From Sphingomonas sp. 32-62-10 (GTDB lineage: Bacteria > Pseudomonadota > Alphaproteobacteria > Sphingomonadales > Sphingomonadaceae): a DNA stretch of 19,574 nucleotides. The DNA lies in assembly GCA_002280555.1 (NCBI GenBank), contig NCEE01000031.1, positions 1-19,574 of the forward strand, given 5' to 3'. Below the pieces are notes generated by a model that searched no databases, was not told the DNA's origin, and was given only the letters and a program-made list of their open reading frames with translations. A program made the position numbers and the translations under genes. Shown here piece after piece: positions 6,143 through 13,552 of the stretch; the stretch's first letter is position 1, and each line of letters opens with the position of its first letter.

Positions 6143-8200
6143 CTACGGCATATTCGCTTTCACCTCATCCAGCCAAACCGTCGCGACCCCATCACTCGGC
6201 GCGCGCCAATCACCGCGCGGTGAAAGCGAACCGCCGCTCGAAACCTTCGGCCCGTTGGGCATCGCGGTACGTTTGAACTGGCTGGTGGTGAAGAAGCGGA
6301 ACAGGAATTCCTCCAGCCATTTCTTGATCACCGGCAGATCATAGGCGTTCCTGCCCGTCACCGGGAACCCGCGCGGCCAGCGGCCGGTGCGGGCGTCTTT
6401 CCAGGCGTGCCAGGCCAGGAACGCGATCTTTGACGGCAACTGGCCCTGGCGCACGGTGTAGTGGAGGAAGAAATCGTGGAGCTCATACGGCCCGATCCGG
6501 TCCTGCGTGCTCTGCATCGTGCCGTTGGCCCCGGCGGGCACCAGCTCGGGTGAAATTTCGGTGGCGAGGATCGCTTCGAGCACCCTGGCGGTTTCCAGAT
6601 CCCAGAAATCGGTCGCGATCGTCCAGCGGATTAGGTGCTGGATCAGCGTTTTGGGCACACCTGCGTTGACGCCGTAATGGCTCATCTGATCGCCCACGCC
6701 GTATGTGCACCAGCCCAGCGCGAGCTCGGAAAGGTCGCCCGTGCCGACCACCAGGCCATTGTTCTGGTTGGCGAGCCGGAACAGATAATCGGTGCGCAGG
6801 CCCGCCTGTACATTCTCGAACGTTACGTCGTACTGCTTCTTCCCCTTGGCATAGGGGTGGCCGATGTCCGCCAGCATCCGCTCGGCGGCGGGGCGGATGT
6901 CGATCTCGTCACCCGCCACGCCCAGCGCGCGCATCAGCTTCCACGCATTGCTCTTGGTGCCCTCGCTCGTCGCAAAGCCCGGCATGGTATAGCCAAGGAT
7001 ATGGTCGCGCGGGATTTTCATCCGGTCAAACGCCTTCACCGCGACGATCAGCGCGTGGGTTGAATCGAGCCCACCCGAAATGCCGATGACGAGGCGCTCG
7101 ACCCGCGACGCCTCGACGCGCTTCATCAGTCCTTCGACCTGGATGTTGAAGGCCTCGTAGCAATCGGCATCGAGCCGTTCGGGCGTGTTGGGCACGAACG
7201 GGAAGCGCCGAAGGTCGCGCTGCAGGCCGATATCGGCAAAGTCGGGCTTGTGCTCGAAGGCGATGCGGCGGAAGTCATACTCGGGATCGCCCGCCAGCCG
7301 TGCCGCGTCGTTGAACGTGCCGTTGCGCATTCGCTCGATCCGCAGCCGCGCGACGTCGATATCGGCGATGATCGTGTCCGCCTCACACCGGAAACGCTGC
7401 GATTCCTTCAGCAGATCGCCATTTTCATGGATCAGGCTCTGGCCGTCCCAGGCGAGATCATTGGTGCTCTCGCCGGGACCGGAGGCCGAAAAGATGTAGG
7501 CGCAGATCGCTCGGGAGGACTGCGCCGAGGCGAGCATCTCCCGGTCTCGGGCCTTGCCGATGTTGATGGGCGAGGCTGAGAGGTTGCAGCAGATATAGGC
7601 TCCCGCGAGCGCGCCATTGGTGGAGGGCGGGGTGGGGGCCCAGAAATCCTCGCAAATCTCGGCATGGAACACGAAATGCGGCAGGTCGCTCGCGGCGAAG
7701 ATCAGGTCGGTGCCGAAGGGGACGCGCTGCCCGGCCAGGTCGATCTCCATGCCGGTGATCCCCGCGCCGCTCGCGAACCAGCGCTTTTCATAGAATTCGC
7801 GGTAATTGGGCAGGAACGTCTTCGGCACGACTCCCAGGATTTTGCCCCGCGCAATGGCGATGGCGCAGTTATAGAGCCGCCCGTTGCGCGGTATTGCGGC
7901 GCCGACCAGCATAACGGTGGCGAGCTTGGCGGTTGCGCTGGCCAGCCGGGCAATCGCCGCCTCAGTCGCGCCGTGCTGCGCCGCCTGCATGTGCAGATCG
8001 TCGATCGCATAAGATGACAGGCTGAGTTCGGGAAAGACGATCAGGTCGACGCCGTTCGACGCCGCCTTCTTCGCCAGATCGATTGCCGCCTGCGCATTGG
8101 CGGCGGGGTCGCCCACCGTTGCGCGTGGTGTGGTGGCGGCAACACGCACCATTTCCTGCGCGTGGATCGAATAGAAGCGATGCGTTTTTGGGCGGGCCAT
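6143..8200 (-). CDS. nadE: Glutamine-dependent NAD+ synthetase
   Basis: This is a 685-residue, two-domain long-form NadE. The N-terminal carbon-nitrogen hydrolase (glutaminase) domain shows the Glu-Lys-Cys triad: E58 in FPELSLSSYA, K127 in VPKTFLPNYREF and C183 in EICEDFW. The C-terminal NAD synthase domain has the PP-loop SGGLDS at 375-380. The enzyme releases ammonia from glutamine and passes it to adenylated nicotinic acid adenine dinucleotide to make NAD+ in the cytoplasm. The ATG at 8200 is preferred over a TTG at 8230 because AGGA lies 8 nt upstream of it. It begins 53 nt after rutA stops, on the same strand and with no hairpin between, so it may be the last gene of the rut operon. Length is close to the ~680 residues of other long-form enzymes. 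Confidence 0.95.
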   Translation of the reverse strand: MARPKTHRFYSIHAQEMVRVAATTPRATVGDPAANAQAAIDLAKKAASNGVDLIVFPELSLSSYAIDDLHMQAAQHGATEAAIARLASATAKLATVMLVGAAIPRNGRLYNCAIAIARGKILGVVPKTFLPNYREFYEKRWFASGAGITGMEIDLAGQRVPFGTDLIFAASDLPHFVFHAEICEDFWAPTPPSTNGALAGAYICCNLSASPINIGKARDREMLASAQSSRAICAYIFSASGPGESTNDLAWDGQSLIHENGDLLKESQRFRCEADTIIADIDVARLRIERMRNGTFNDAARLAGDPEYDFRRIAFEHKPDFADIGLQRDLRRFPFVPNTPERLDADCYEAFNIQVEGLMKRVEASRVERLVIGISGGLDSTHALIVAVKAFDRMKIPRDHILGYTMPGFATSEGTKSNAWKLMRALGVAGDEIDIRPAAERMLADIGHPYAKGKKQYDVTFENVQAGLRTDYLFRLANQNNGLVVGTGDLSELALGWCTYGVGDQMSHYGVNAGVPKTLIQHLIRWTIATDFWDLETARVLEAILATEISPELVPAGANGTMQSTQDRIGPYELHDFFLHYTVRQGQLPSKIAFLAWHAWKDARTGRWPRGFPVTGRNAYDLPVIKKWLEEFLFRFFTTSQFKRTAMPNGPKVSSGGSLSPRGDWRAPSDGVATVWLDEVKANMP

Positions 8201-8253
8201 GGCGCGAGTCCTAGGCGGATATGATGACAAATGCCATTATCTGCGATGCCTGC

Positions 8254-9315
8254 TCAGACCCCCCGGCTCGTCATCAGCGGCTGGATGTGCTGGCCGAATG
8301 CCTCAACCCCTTCGATGAATTCGTCAAAGGTCAACAGCACGCCGCCGGTATTGGGCACTTCCGCCATCTCGTCGAGCATCCGAGCGACACTGGCGTAGGA
8401 GCCGACCAATGTGCCCATGTTGATGTTGACGGCCCCCTCCGGCGCGGCGAGCTGGCGCACGTTGGTGGTGGCATTCACCTTGTCCGCCGCACCCTGATCG
8501 GCGAGCCAGGCGATGGCGGCATGATCGACCCCGTCATTGTACGACTTCCACTTTGCCATCGCTTCTTCATCGGTCGGCGCGGCGATGACCATGACGAGCA
8601 CGAATACCGATACGTCCCGCCCAGTCTTGGCGGTTGCGGCGGCAAGGCGTTCATTGTTGAACGCGAATGCGGTCGGTGTGTTGACGCCCTTGCCGAGGCA
8701 AAAGGCATAATCCGCCCATTGCGCCGAGAAGGCGAGACCGTCGTCGGATGAGCCGGCGCAGATGATCTTCATGTCGCCGGTCGGCTTGGGTCGGACGAGG
8801 CAATCGTCCATCTGGTAATAATCGCCCTTGAAATCGCTGCGCCCGGTTTCCCACAACTCACGCAGGATGTGGGCATATTCGTCCAGCATCTTGTACCGGT
8901 TACGGAAATGGTCCTCGCCCGGCCACAGCCCCATCTGCGAGTATTCGGGCTTTTGCCAGCCGGTGATCAGGTTCAACCCGAAGCGACCATGGCTGATCGA
9001 ATCGATCGTATTGCACATCCGCGCGGCGAAGGCGGGCGGGATGATGAGGGTCGGGCAGGTCGCGTAGATCTTGATCTTTTCGGTCACCGCCGCGAGCCCG
9101 GCCATCAGCGTGAAACTTTCCAGGCCATATTCCCAGAATTCGGTCTTGCCGCCAAACCCGCGCAGCTTGATCATCGAGAGCAGGAAATCGAGGCCGTATT
9201 TCTCAGCGCGCTGGGCGATTTCCTTATTAAGATCGAAGCTCGGCATATATTGCGGCGCGTTCTCGCTGATCAGCCAGCCATTATTGTTGATGGGCACGAA
9301 GACGCCGACTTGCAT
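8254..9315 (-). CDS. rutA: Pyrimidine monooxygenase RutA
   Basis: This is a 353-residue luciferase-like flavin monooxygenase that I recognise as RutA from long near-identical stretches. These are GVFVPINNNGWLIS, APQYMPSF, LSMIKLRGFGGKTEFW, GLESFTLMAGLAAVT, NLITGWQKPEYSQMG, FCLGKGVNTPTAFA and NINMGTLVGSYASVARMLDE. RutA uses FMNH2 and O2 to cleave the uracil (or thymine) ring between N3 and C4, giving ureidoacrylate. The ATG at 9315 starts just before the first beta strand and is preceded by GGGGGA. Only 5 nt separate it from the rutD stop. In Escherichia coli rutA comes first in the operon; here it is last of the four. Its flavin reductase partner RutF is not in the window. Confidence 0.96.
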   Translation of the reverse strand: MQVGVFVPINNNGWLISENAPQYMPSFDLNKEIAQRAEKYGLDFLLSMIKLRGFGGKTEFWEYGLESFTLMAGLAAVTEKIKIYATCPTLIIPPAFAARMCNTIDSISHGRFGLNLITGWQKPEYSQMGLWPGEDHFRNRYKMLDEYAHILRELWETGRSDFKGDYYQMDDCLVRPKPTGDMKIICAGSSDDGLAFSAQWADYAFCLGKGVNTPTAFAFNNERLAAATAKTGRDVSVFVLVMVIAAPTDEEAMAKWKSYNDGVDHAAIAWLADQGAADKVNATTNVRQLAAPEGAVNINMGTLVGSYASVARMLDEMAEVPNTGGVLLTFDEFIEGVEAFGQHIQPLMTSRGV

Positions 9316-9320
9316 GATGA

Positions 9321-10106
9321 TCAGTCCCCCAGAAATTCGAGTGCGATGGCGTTGAAGCGGTCGGGATCGGTGATGTTGCAGGCATGGCCACCCCACGCCA
9401 TCGTGACGCGCCGCGCGCCCGCGATTCCGCGCTCAATCGCGTCGGCACAGGACGCGGGGACGAGCATGTCGTCGGCTGCGACAATGGCGAGGACGGGCAC
9501 GTCGATTTCTCCTAACCGATCGCCAATATCGAACGCCTTGAGCGCAGCGACGCGGCGTTCGATGTTTTCGGGCGGCGGGAAGTGGCTTAGATGCAGAGGC
9601 TCTTCGGCGTCGAGCGCGGCGCTGTTTGCAGAAATCCAGTCGGCGGGGAAGAGAAAGATCGGCTGGGCACGGACATAAGCTGCCGGGCCGATATGGCGGA
9701 GCAGTGCAAGTCGAACGTCGAAGCAACGCGCAAAATGGGGGTCCGGCGCCACCCAGCCGTTGACGACGATCAGCTTATCCAGCCGTGCGGGTGCCTTCAG
9801 CGCCATGGCGAGCCCGATGATGCCGCCCGCTGCGTGACCGATCAGGTGCGCTTTTGCGATGCCCAGCGCGTCCATCAAGGCCAGCAGGTCAGCGGCCATT
9901 GTTTCGACGGTGACGGTTTCGGGTAGTGCCTTGTCACTTCGCGCCGTGCCGCGATGATCATAGAGCAGCACACGGTATCGCGCCGTCAGCGCAGCCAGAT
10001 TGGGCGTCCAATATCCCGCCGATCCGCCAAGCCCGGGCGACATGATGACGACAGGCGCATCGACCGAGCCATGCCATTCATACCAGAGCCCGGCGGCGTG
10101 GGCCAT
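9321..10106 (-). CDS. rutD: RutD, alpha/beta-hydrolase-fold aminoacrylate hydrolase
   Basis: This is a 261-residue alpha/beta-hydrolase-fold protein matching RutD: APVVIMSPGLGGSAGYW, YDHRGTARSD, VVNGW, RCFDVRLALL, QPIFLFPADWISA and GGHACNITDPDRFNA. RutD speeds conversion of aminoacrylate to malonic semialdehyde and ammonia. The nucleophile elbow reads G90-H-A92-A-G94, so the usual catalytic Ser is Ala. The E. coli protein, as I recall it, has GHALG at this point too, which fits a reaction that is largely spontaneous. D212/D213 and H241 are in the expected acid and base regions. The ATG at 10106 shares its A with the rutC TGA, giving translational coupling; a longer frame reaching 10175 is out of register with the family and would lie inside rutC. 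Confidence 0.93.
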   Translation of the reverse strand: MAHAAGLWYEWHGSVDAPVVIMSPGLGGSAGYWTPNLAALTARYRVLLYDHRGTARSDKALPETVTVETMAADLLALMDALGIAKAHLIGHAAGGIIGLAMALKAPARLDKLIVVNGWVAPDPHFARCFDVRLALLRHIGPAAYVRAQPIFLFPADWISANSAALDAEEPLHLSHFPPPENIERRVAALKAFDIGDRLGEIDVPVLAIVAADDMLVPASCADAIERGIAGARRVTMAWGGHACNITDPDRFNAIALEFLGD

Positions 10107-10489
10107 CAGCCGATATGCGCCACGCTGGCGATCTCGACCAGGCAATCGGGCTTCACCAGGCCGCATTGGATGCAATAACGCGCGGGCTTTGCGCCGGGGA
10201 AATATTCGGCATAGACCGCGTTCATCGCGGCATAATCGGCCCAGTCCTTCAGGAAGATGTGGTTGAAGGCGACATCGGCCAGCGTCGCGCCGGCGGCTTC
10301 GAGGGTCGTTTTGATCACCTCCAGCACATGCCGTGTCTGCGCGGTCGCATCGCCGGGATAAAGCACCACGCCACCTTCGCCGAGCGCGAGTGTGCCCGAA
10401 ACATAGACGGTGTTGCCTGCCTTGGCGCCGGCGGAGAATGGCGCGATTGGGGTGGGGAATTGCGGCGGGTTAATCGCTTCAAAAGGCAT
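10106..10489 (-). CDS. rutC: RutC, RidA-family aminoacrylate deaminase
   Basis: This 127-residue protein is of the RidA/YjgF/UK114 family. Conserved parts are the N-terminal FSAGAKAGNTVYVSGTLAL, the central TRHVLEVIKTTLEAAG and the C-terminal PARYCIQCGLVKPDCLVEI. Arg104 and Glu119 occupy the substrate-binding positions typical of imine/enamine deaminases. In the Rut pathway RutC acts on the 3-aminoacrylate (or its peracid) released after RutB. It sits between rutB (9-nt gap) and rutD (1-nt overlap). AAGGA lies 7 nt upstream of the ATG at 10489. Context as well as sequence supports RutC over a general RidA. Confidence 0.93.
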   Translation of the reverse strand: MPFEAINPPQFPTPIAPFSAGAKAGNTVYVSGTLALGEGGVVLYPGDATAQTRHVLEVIKTTLEAAGATLADVAFNHIFLKDWADYAAMNAVYAEYFPGAKPARYCIQCGLVKPDCLVEIASVAHIG

Positions 10490-10498
10490 GAGCAGTCC

Positions 10499-11218
10499 TT
10501 AGTCCTTCGGCATTTGCCCAAAGGTGCCGCAGAAATCGGCGACGGTCGATACCCAGCCGAAGAATTTCTCGACGTTGTAAACAGTTGCCTCCTGCATGGC
10601 CGGCGGGCCGAGGTGATGCGTCGCGTCCTCCAGCATCACGCCGAAATATTCGAGGTGAAAGCCGTCGCGCATCGTGCTTTCCACACACACATTCGTCGCG
10701 ATGCCGACGAACACGATATGCCGGATGCCGCGCGCACGCAGCACACTGTCCAATTGTGAGTTGAAGAACGCCGAATAGCGCGTCTTATGGAGCGTGATGT
10801 CGCCGGGCTGCGGGGCCAGTGTGTCGACCAGCGCATAATCCCAGCCGCCGCGCGCCAGCAATTGCCCAGAAAGCTCTGGGCGCGCGCGCATCGTCTTGAG
10901 GGCGTTCGATTTATGCCAGTTGGGTGAGCCGGGGCCACCCGCCTCGACATAATCGGGATCCCAGCCATTCTGGAGGTAGATCACCTGCACGCCCGCAGCG
11001 CGTGCGGTGTCGAGCACGGTGGTAATCTTGCCGATCGTACCGGCTGCCCCGGCGATATCGAACCCGGCCAGATCGACATAGCCCCCCGGCGATGCATAGG
11101 CGTTCTGCATGTCGATCACGACGACGGCGGTATCCTGCGCGGTCATACGGATCGCCTCAGGGCGCGCAGGCAGGGTCACTTTAATGCCCGGGCCGTGCGG
11201 ATTGCTGTCGACTGTCAT
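10499..11218 (-). CDS. rutB: RutB, ureidoacrylate amidohydrolase (isochorismatase fold)
   Basis: This is a 239-residue cysteine hydrolase matching RutB along its length: ARPEAI, VVVIDMQNAYASPGGYVDLA, LQNGWDPDYVEAGGPGSPNW, HKSNALKTMR, IATNVCVES, RDGFHLEYFGVMLEDATH and FFGWVSTV. The catalytic triad is D36, K145 and C178. RutB hydrolyses ureidoacrylate to aminoacrylate and carbamate, which decays to ammonia and CO2. The ATG at 11218 is chosen because the frame upstream is the antiparallel shadow of the acylase gene, the acylase stop lies only 4 nt before it, and the length then matches E. coli RutB (about 230 residues). Confidence 0.95.
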   Translation of the reverse strand: MTVDSNPHGPGIKVTLPARPEAIRMTAQDTAVVVIDMQNAYASPGGYVDLAGFDIAGAAGTIGKITTVLDTARAAGVQVIYLQNGWDPDYVEAGGPGSPNWHKSNALKTMRARPELSGQLLARGGWDYALVDTLAPQPGDITLHKTRYSAFFNSQLDSVLRARGIRHIVFVGIATNVCVESTMRDGFHLEYFGVMLEDATHHLGPPAMQEATVYNVEKFFGWVSTVADFCGTFGQMPKD

Positions 11219-11222
11219 CACG

Positions 11223-13409
11223 TCATTGTCCGGGATGATATGACCGCACGATATGCGGCGCGAGCTCGTCGATATAGAAATACACGTCGCGTAAATCGCC
11301 GGTTGCGTAGCGTTTTGCCTGATCGGCGAAATGGATCGAGGCGGGGTTGCCGCTTTCGCCTCCGGCGGTAACGGCTCGCGCGCGCACGCGATCACCAAAC
11401 TCGACGATCGCGACGAAACTGTTGCCGCTGGTGCCGTAATAGCGCTTCGTTCCCGGATAGCGCCGCGCCCCAAATGAGGCGAGTGATCCCCATTGGGCCG
11501 AGGTAAAGGCAACGGGTGTGCTTGGTTTGCTATCGTCGAATTGCTGCACGATTGCACCGTCGTTGCGCTGGAACCGGTTGATCTCTCCCCACGGCGTTTT
11601 CCAACTGCCGAAATCAGCGGTCAGCCGGTCCGATGCTGCCGCCAGCGCGGCGAGCTTACGGGCAGGGGCGGTGGCAAACAGATAATCATATCGCGCCAGC
11701 CCTTTAGTTTTCAGATCGGGATCATTGGCCGTGTCGTTCCACAAAGCCTCTCCCCAGAACACCGCCAGCGATGTTGCCACCGATTGCGTGCTCCAGGTGA
11801 AATCCCATGCGCGCAGTGTGGCGATCTGATCGGCCAGCTTCGCCTTTATGGGATCACCAATCGGCAGCGCATTCCAGGCTGCGACTAGTGAGGGCACTAG
11901 CGGCGCAAACGCCGTCAAATAAGGGTCATAGGCGGCATCACGCAGCGCATCGATCGTGAAATCGCGCCGGTTTTTCAGCACACGAATGGCGTGAAGCCCG
12001 CGCGGATTTTCACCTGCTGTATCCATATATTGCGGATAGGTGCTGCTTTCGGGACTGTCCGGACCGGCGGCGGACCAGGGAGCGTTGTTGGTGTTGGCGA
12101 TCCAGCCGGTGGGCGGCGACATGACCTGTGGTAGTTCCGAAAGCGCGTGCAGCCCCTGCCAGTCAGTCGCCGGATCGCTGCCATCGACAGGTTTTCGGTA
12201 ATCGAACACGTCGTCACGCTTGGGGACGAATTGCGGGTGGAGATAGGCGATCGCGCCGGTCGCATCTGCCAATATGGTGTTGTTCGATGAATTGGCTTTG
12301 AGCGTCATCACCTTCATATAGCCTGTTAGATCGCGCGATTTGGTGCGTTCGAAACTCTGCTGGAGCGCGGCTGCAGGAGAATTGAGCAACCCGAACGACA
12401 CCCATTTGCCGTCCGTTGCCCGCACGATCGGGCCGTGATGCGTCGCATAGGTGGTGAATTGCCGCCGGGCCATCGTGCCATCGGGCAGCCGATAAGTGAG
12501 TGTGATCCCGTTGACGCGGACCGGCCGCAATTCTTTGCCGTAGCGATAAAATGGCTTGTCACCCTGATCGACGATCGTCTCGGCGAACTCATCGACTGAA
12601 TCGACGCCGCTCGACGTGTGCATCCAGCCGACGCGTTCGTTGAACCCCTGATAAATGAAGAACTGGCCCCAAGTGGCGGCGCCATAGGCGTTCAGCCCTT
12701 CATCGCTCGTCACCTGCTGCTCGCTGCGGAAGAAGAAGCTGGTATGCGGATTGATGAGCAGCAGCGCCTTGCCATTCACGGTGTTGGCAGGGGCAATCGC
12801 GATGCCATTCGAACCCGAAGGTTCGCGGAATAGGCCAGGATTCGCAGTGTCGGCCATCGCCAGCTGGCTCTGGCCGTAAAATGCGGCGAGCGGCTTAAGC
12901 GCGACACGCTCGATATCGCCGCCGATGCTGCCTTCAGAGAAGCTCAGCGCCATCCAGGGCTCGAATTTTTTGATAACGCGCGGTTTCACCTCGGGGTGGG
13001 TGAGCAGATAATAATTCAGTCCATCCGCCCAGCCGGTCATCAGCCGCTGCAGCCAGGCCGGGGCGACGGTGTATTGGCGGCGCAGGTCGGCGGGATCGAT
13101 GAATAGCCGTTGGCGTAGATCCTGCCAGATCGCCGCTTCGCCCTCCGCCTCAGCAAGGCGCCCGAGCGAGACGAGATAATTGGTCTCGATGCGATTAAAG
13201 TCGTCTTCGGCCTGCGCGTACATCATCGCGAAGACCGCATCGGCGTCGGTTTTGCCATGGACATGGGCAATGCCCCAGTCGTCGCGGATGATGCGAACCC
13301 GCTTGGCGGTCGCCTCCAGCCGAAAGCGATCACTGGCGGGGCTGGCCTGAGCGGGTTGAGCGTGGGCGATGCTGAGGATCGCGCCCAGCGCGACGGCAAA
13401 CTTGGTCAT
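11223..13409 (-). CDS. Secreted penicillin acylase-family (Ntn-hydrolase) amidase
   Basis: This is a 728-residue member of the penicillin/AHL/aculeacin acylase superfamily. It has a signal peptide MTKFAVALGAILSIAHAQPAQA, so it is likely periplasmic. The alpha-chain start motif RDDWGIAHVHGKTDADAVFAMMYAQAEDDF is present, followed by the self-cleavage site G199-S200-N201 in PSGSNGIAIAP. Ser200 would become the N-terminal nucleophile of the beta chain. Later family motifs are NPHTSFFF, WGQFFIYQGFNERVGWMHTSSGVD and TNNAPW. Such enzymes cleave amide-linked acyl chains from antibiotics, lactones or lipopeptides; the substrate here is unknown. ATG 13409 is preferred over an upstream start near 13517 because it opens directly with the signal peptide, although the ribosome site (CAGG) is weak. 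It is 4 nt from rutB, so it heads the rut operon. AHL quenching remains an alternative role. Confidence 0.88.
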   Translation of the reverse strand: MTKFAVALGAILSIAHAQPAQASPASDRFRLEATAKRVRIIRDDWGIAHVHGKTDADAVFAMMYAQAEDDFNRIETNYLVSLGRLAEAEGEAAIWQDLRQRLFIDPADLRRQYTVAPAWLQRLMTGWADGLNYYLLTHPEVKPRVIKKFEPWMALSFSEGSIGGDIERVALKPLAAFYGQSQLAMADTANPGLFREPSGSNGIAIAPANTVNGKALLLINPHTSFFFRSEQQVTSDEGLNAYGAATWGQFFIYQGFNERVGWMHTSSGVDSVDEFAETIVDQGDKPFYRYGKELRPVRVNGITLTYRLPDGTMARRQFTTYATHHGPIVRATDGKWVSFGLLNSPAAALQQSFERTKSRDLTGYMKVMTLKANSSNNTILADATGAIAYLHPQFVPKRDDVFDYRKPVDGSDPATDWQGLHALSELPQVMSPPTGWIANTNNAPWSAAGPDSPESSTYPQYMDTAGENPRGLHAIRVLKNRRDFTIDALRDAAYDPYLTAFAPLVPSLVAAWNALPIGDPIKAKLADQIATLRAWDFTWSTQSVATSLAVFWGEALWNDTANDPDLKTKGLARYDYLFATAPARKLAALAAASDRLTADFGSWKTPWGEINRFQRNDGAIVQQFDDSKPSTPVAFTSAQWGSLASFGARRYPGTKRYYGTSGNSFVAIVEFGDRVRARAVTAGGESGNPASIHFADQAKRYATGDLRDVYFYIDELAPHIVRSYHPGQ

Positions 13410-13414
13410 TGCCT

Positions 13415-13427
13415 GACCGTATCGGTC
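13415..13427. promoter_or_regulatory. Palindrome just upstream of the acylase start
   Basis: GACCG-TAT-CGGTC is a perfect 5-bp-arm inverted repeat lying 5 bp upstream of the acylase ATG. The TGACC half-site is loosely like the TTGACCA half of the E. coli RutR box but with different spacing. In mRNA it would form a small hairpin next to the ribosome site. An operator or translational control element is possible; it is unproven. Confidence 0.3.
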
Positions 13428-13451
13428 TGTCCCGGCGGCGGCAAGCAGCGG

Positions 13452-13466
13452 CTTTCGTCGCGAAAG
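13452..13466. repeat. Small perfect inverted repeat in the receptor-acylase spacer
   Basis: CTTTCG-TCG-CGAAAG has 6-bp perfect arms around 3 bp. It lies between the receptor terminator and the acylase palindrome. No family of sites was recognised. Confidence 0.4.
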
Positions 13467-13480
13467 TCCCAAAATTGCAA

Positions 13481-13516
13481 TGCCCCGCCCGCCCCTGAAG
13501 GGGGGCGAGCGGGGCA
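13481..13516 (-). terminator. Strong GC hairpin after the TonB-dependent receptor gene
   Basis: TGCCCCGCCCGCCCC at 13481-13495 pairs with GGGGCGAGCGGGGCA at 13502-13516 over 15 positions, with one G-U pair in the RNA. The leftward transcript continues TTGCAATTTTGG, so the U-tract is modest. It begins 37 bp past the receptor stop and would separate the receptor from the acylase-rut operon, or allow graded read-through. Confidence 0.65.
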
Positions 13517-13552
13517 CAGCAATTCAACAATCGAGTTCTAGCAAGGCATCGA

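Noticed and set aside
9315..11218. Alternative reading of rutB/rutC/rutD as a generic isochorismatase/RidA/hydrolase degradation set
   Set aside because: Generic versions of these families often cluster for other ring compounds. Here RutA and RutB match E. coli proteins over long stretches and RutD matches in its diagnostic motifs, so the Rut assignment is preferred.
11219..11557. N-terminal extension of RutB
   Set aside because: The upstream codons overlap the acylase gene in another frame and are low-complexity; RutB homology begins after the ATG at 11218.
13410..13517. N-terminal extension of the acylase
   Set aside because: The extra residues would precede an excellent signal peptide and would be encoded by the terminator hairpin.
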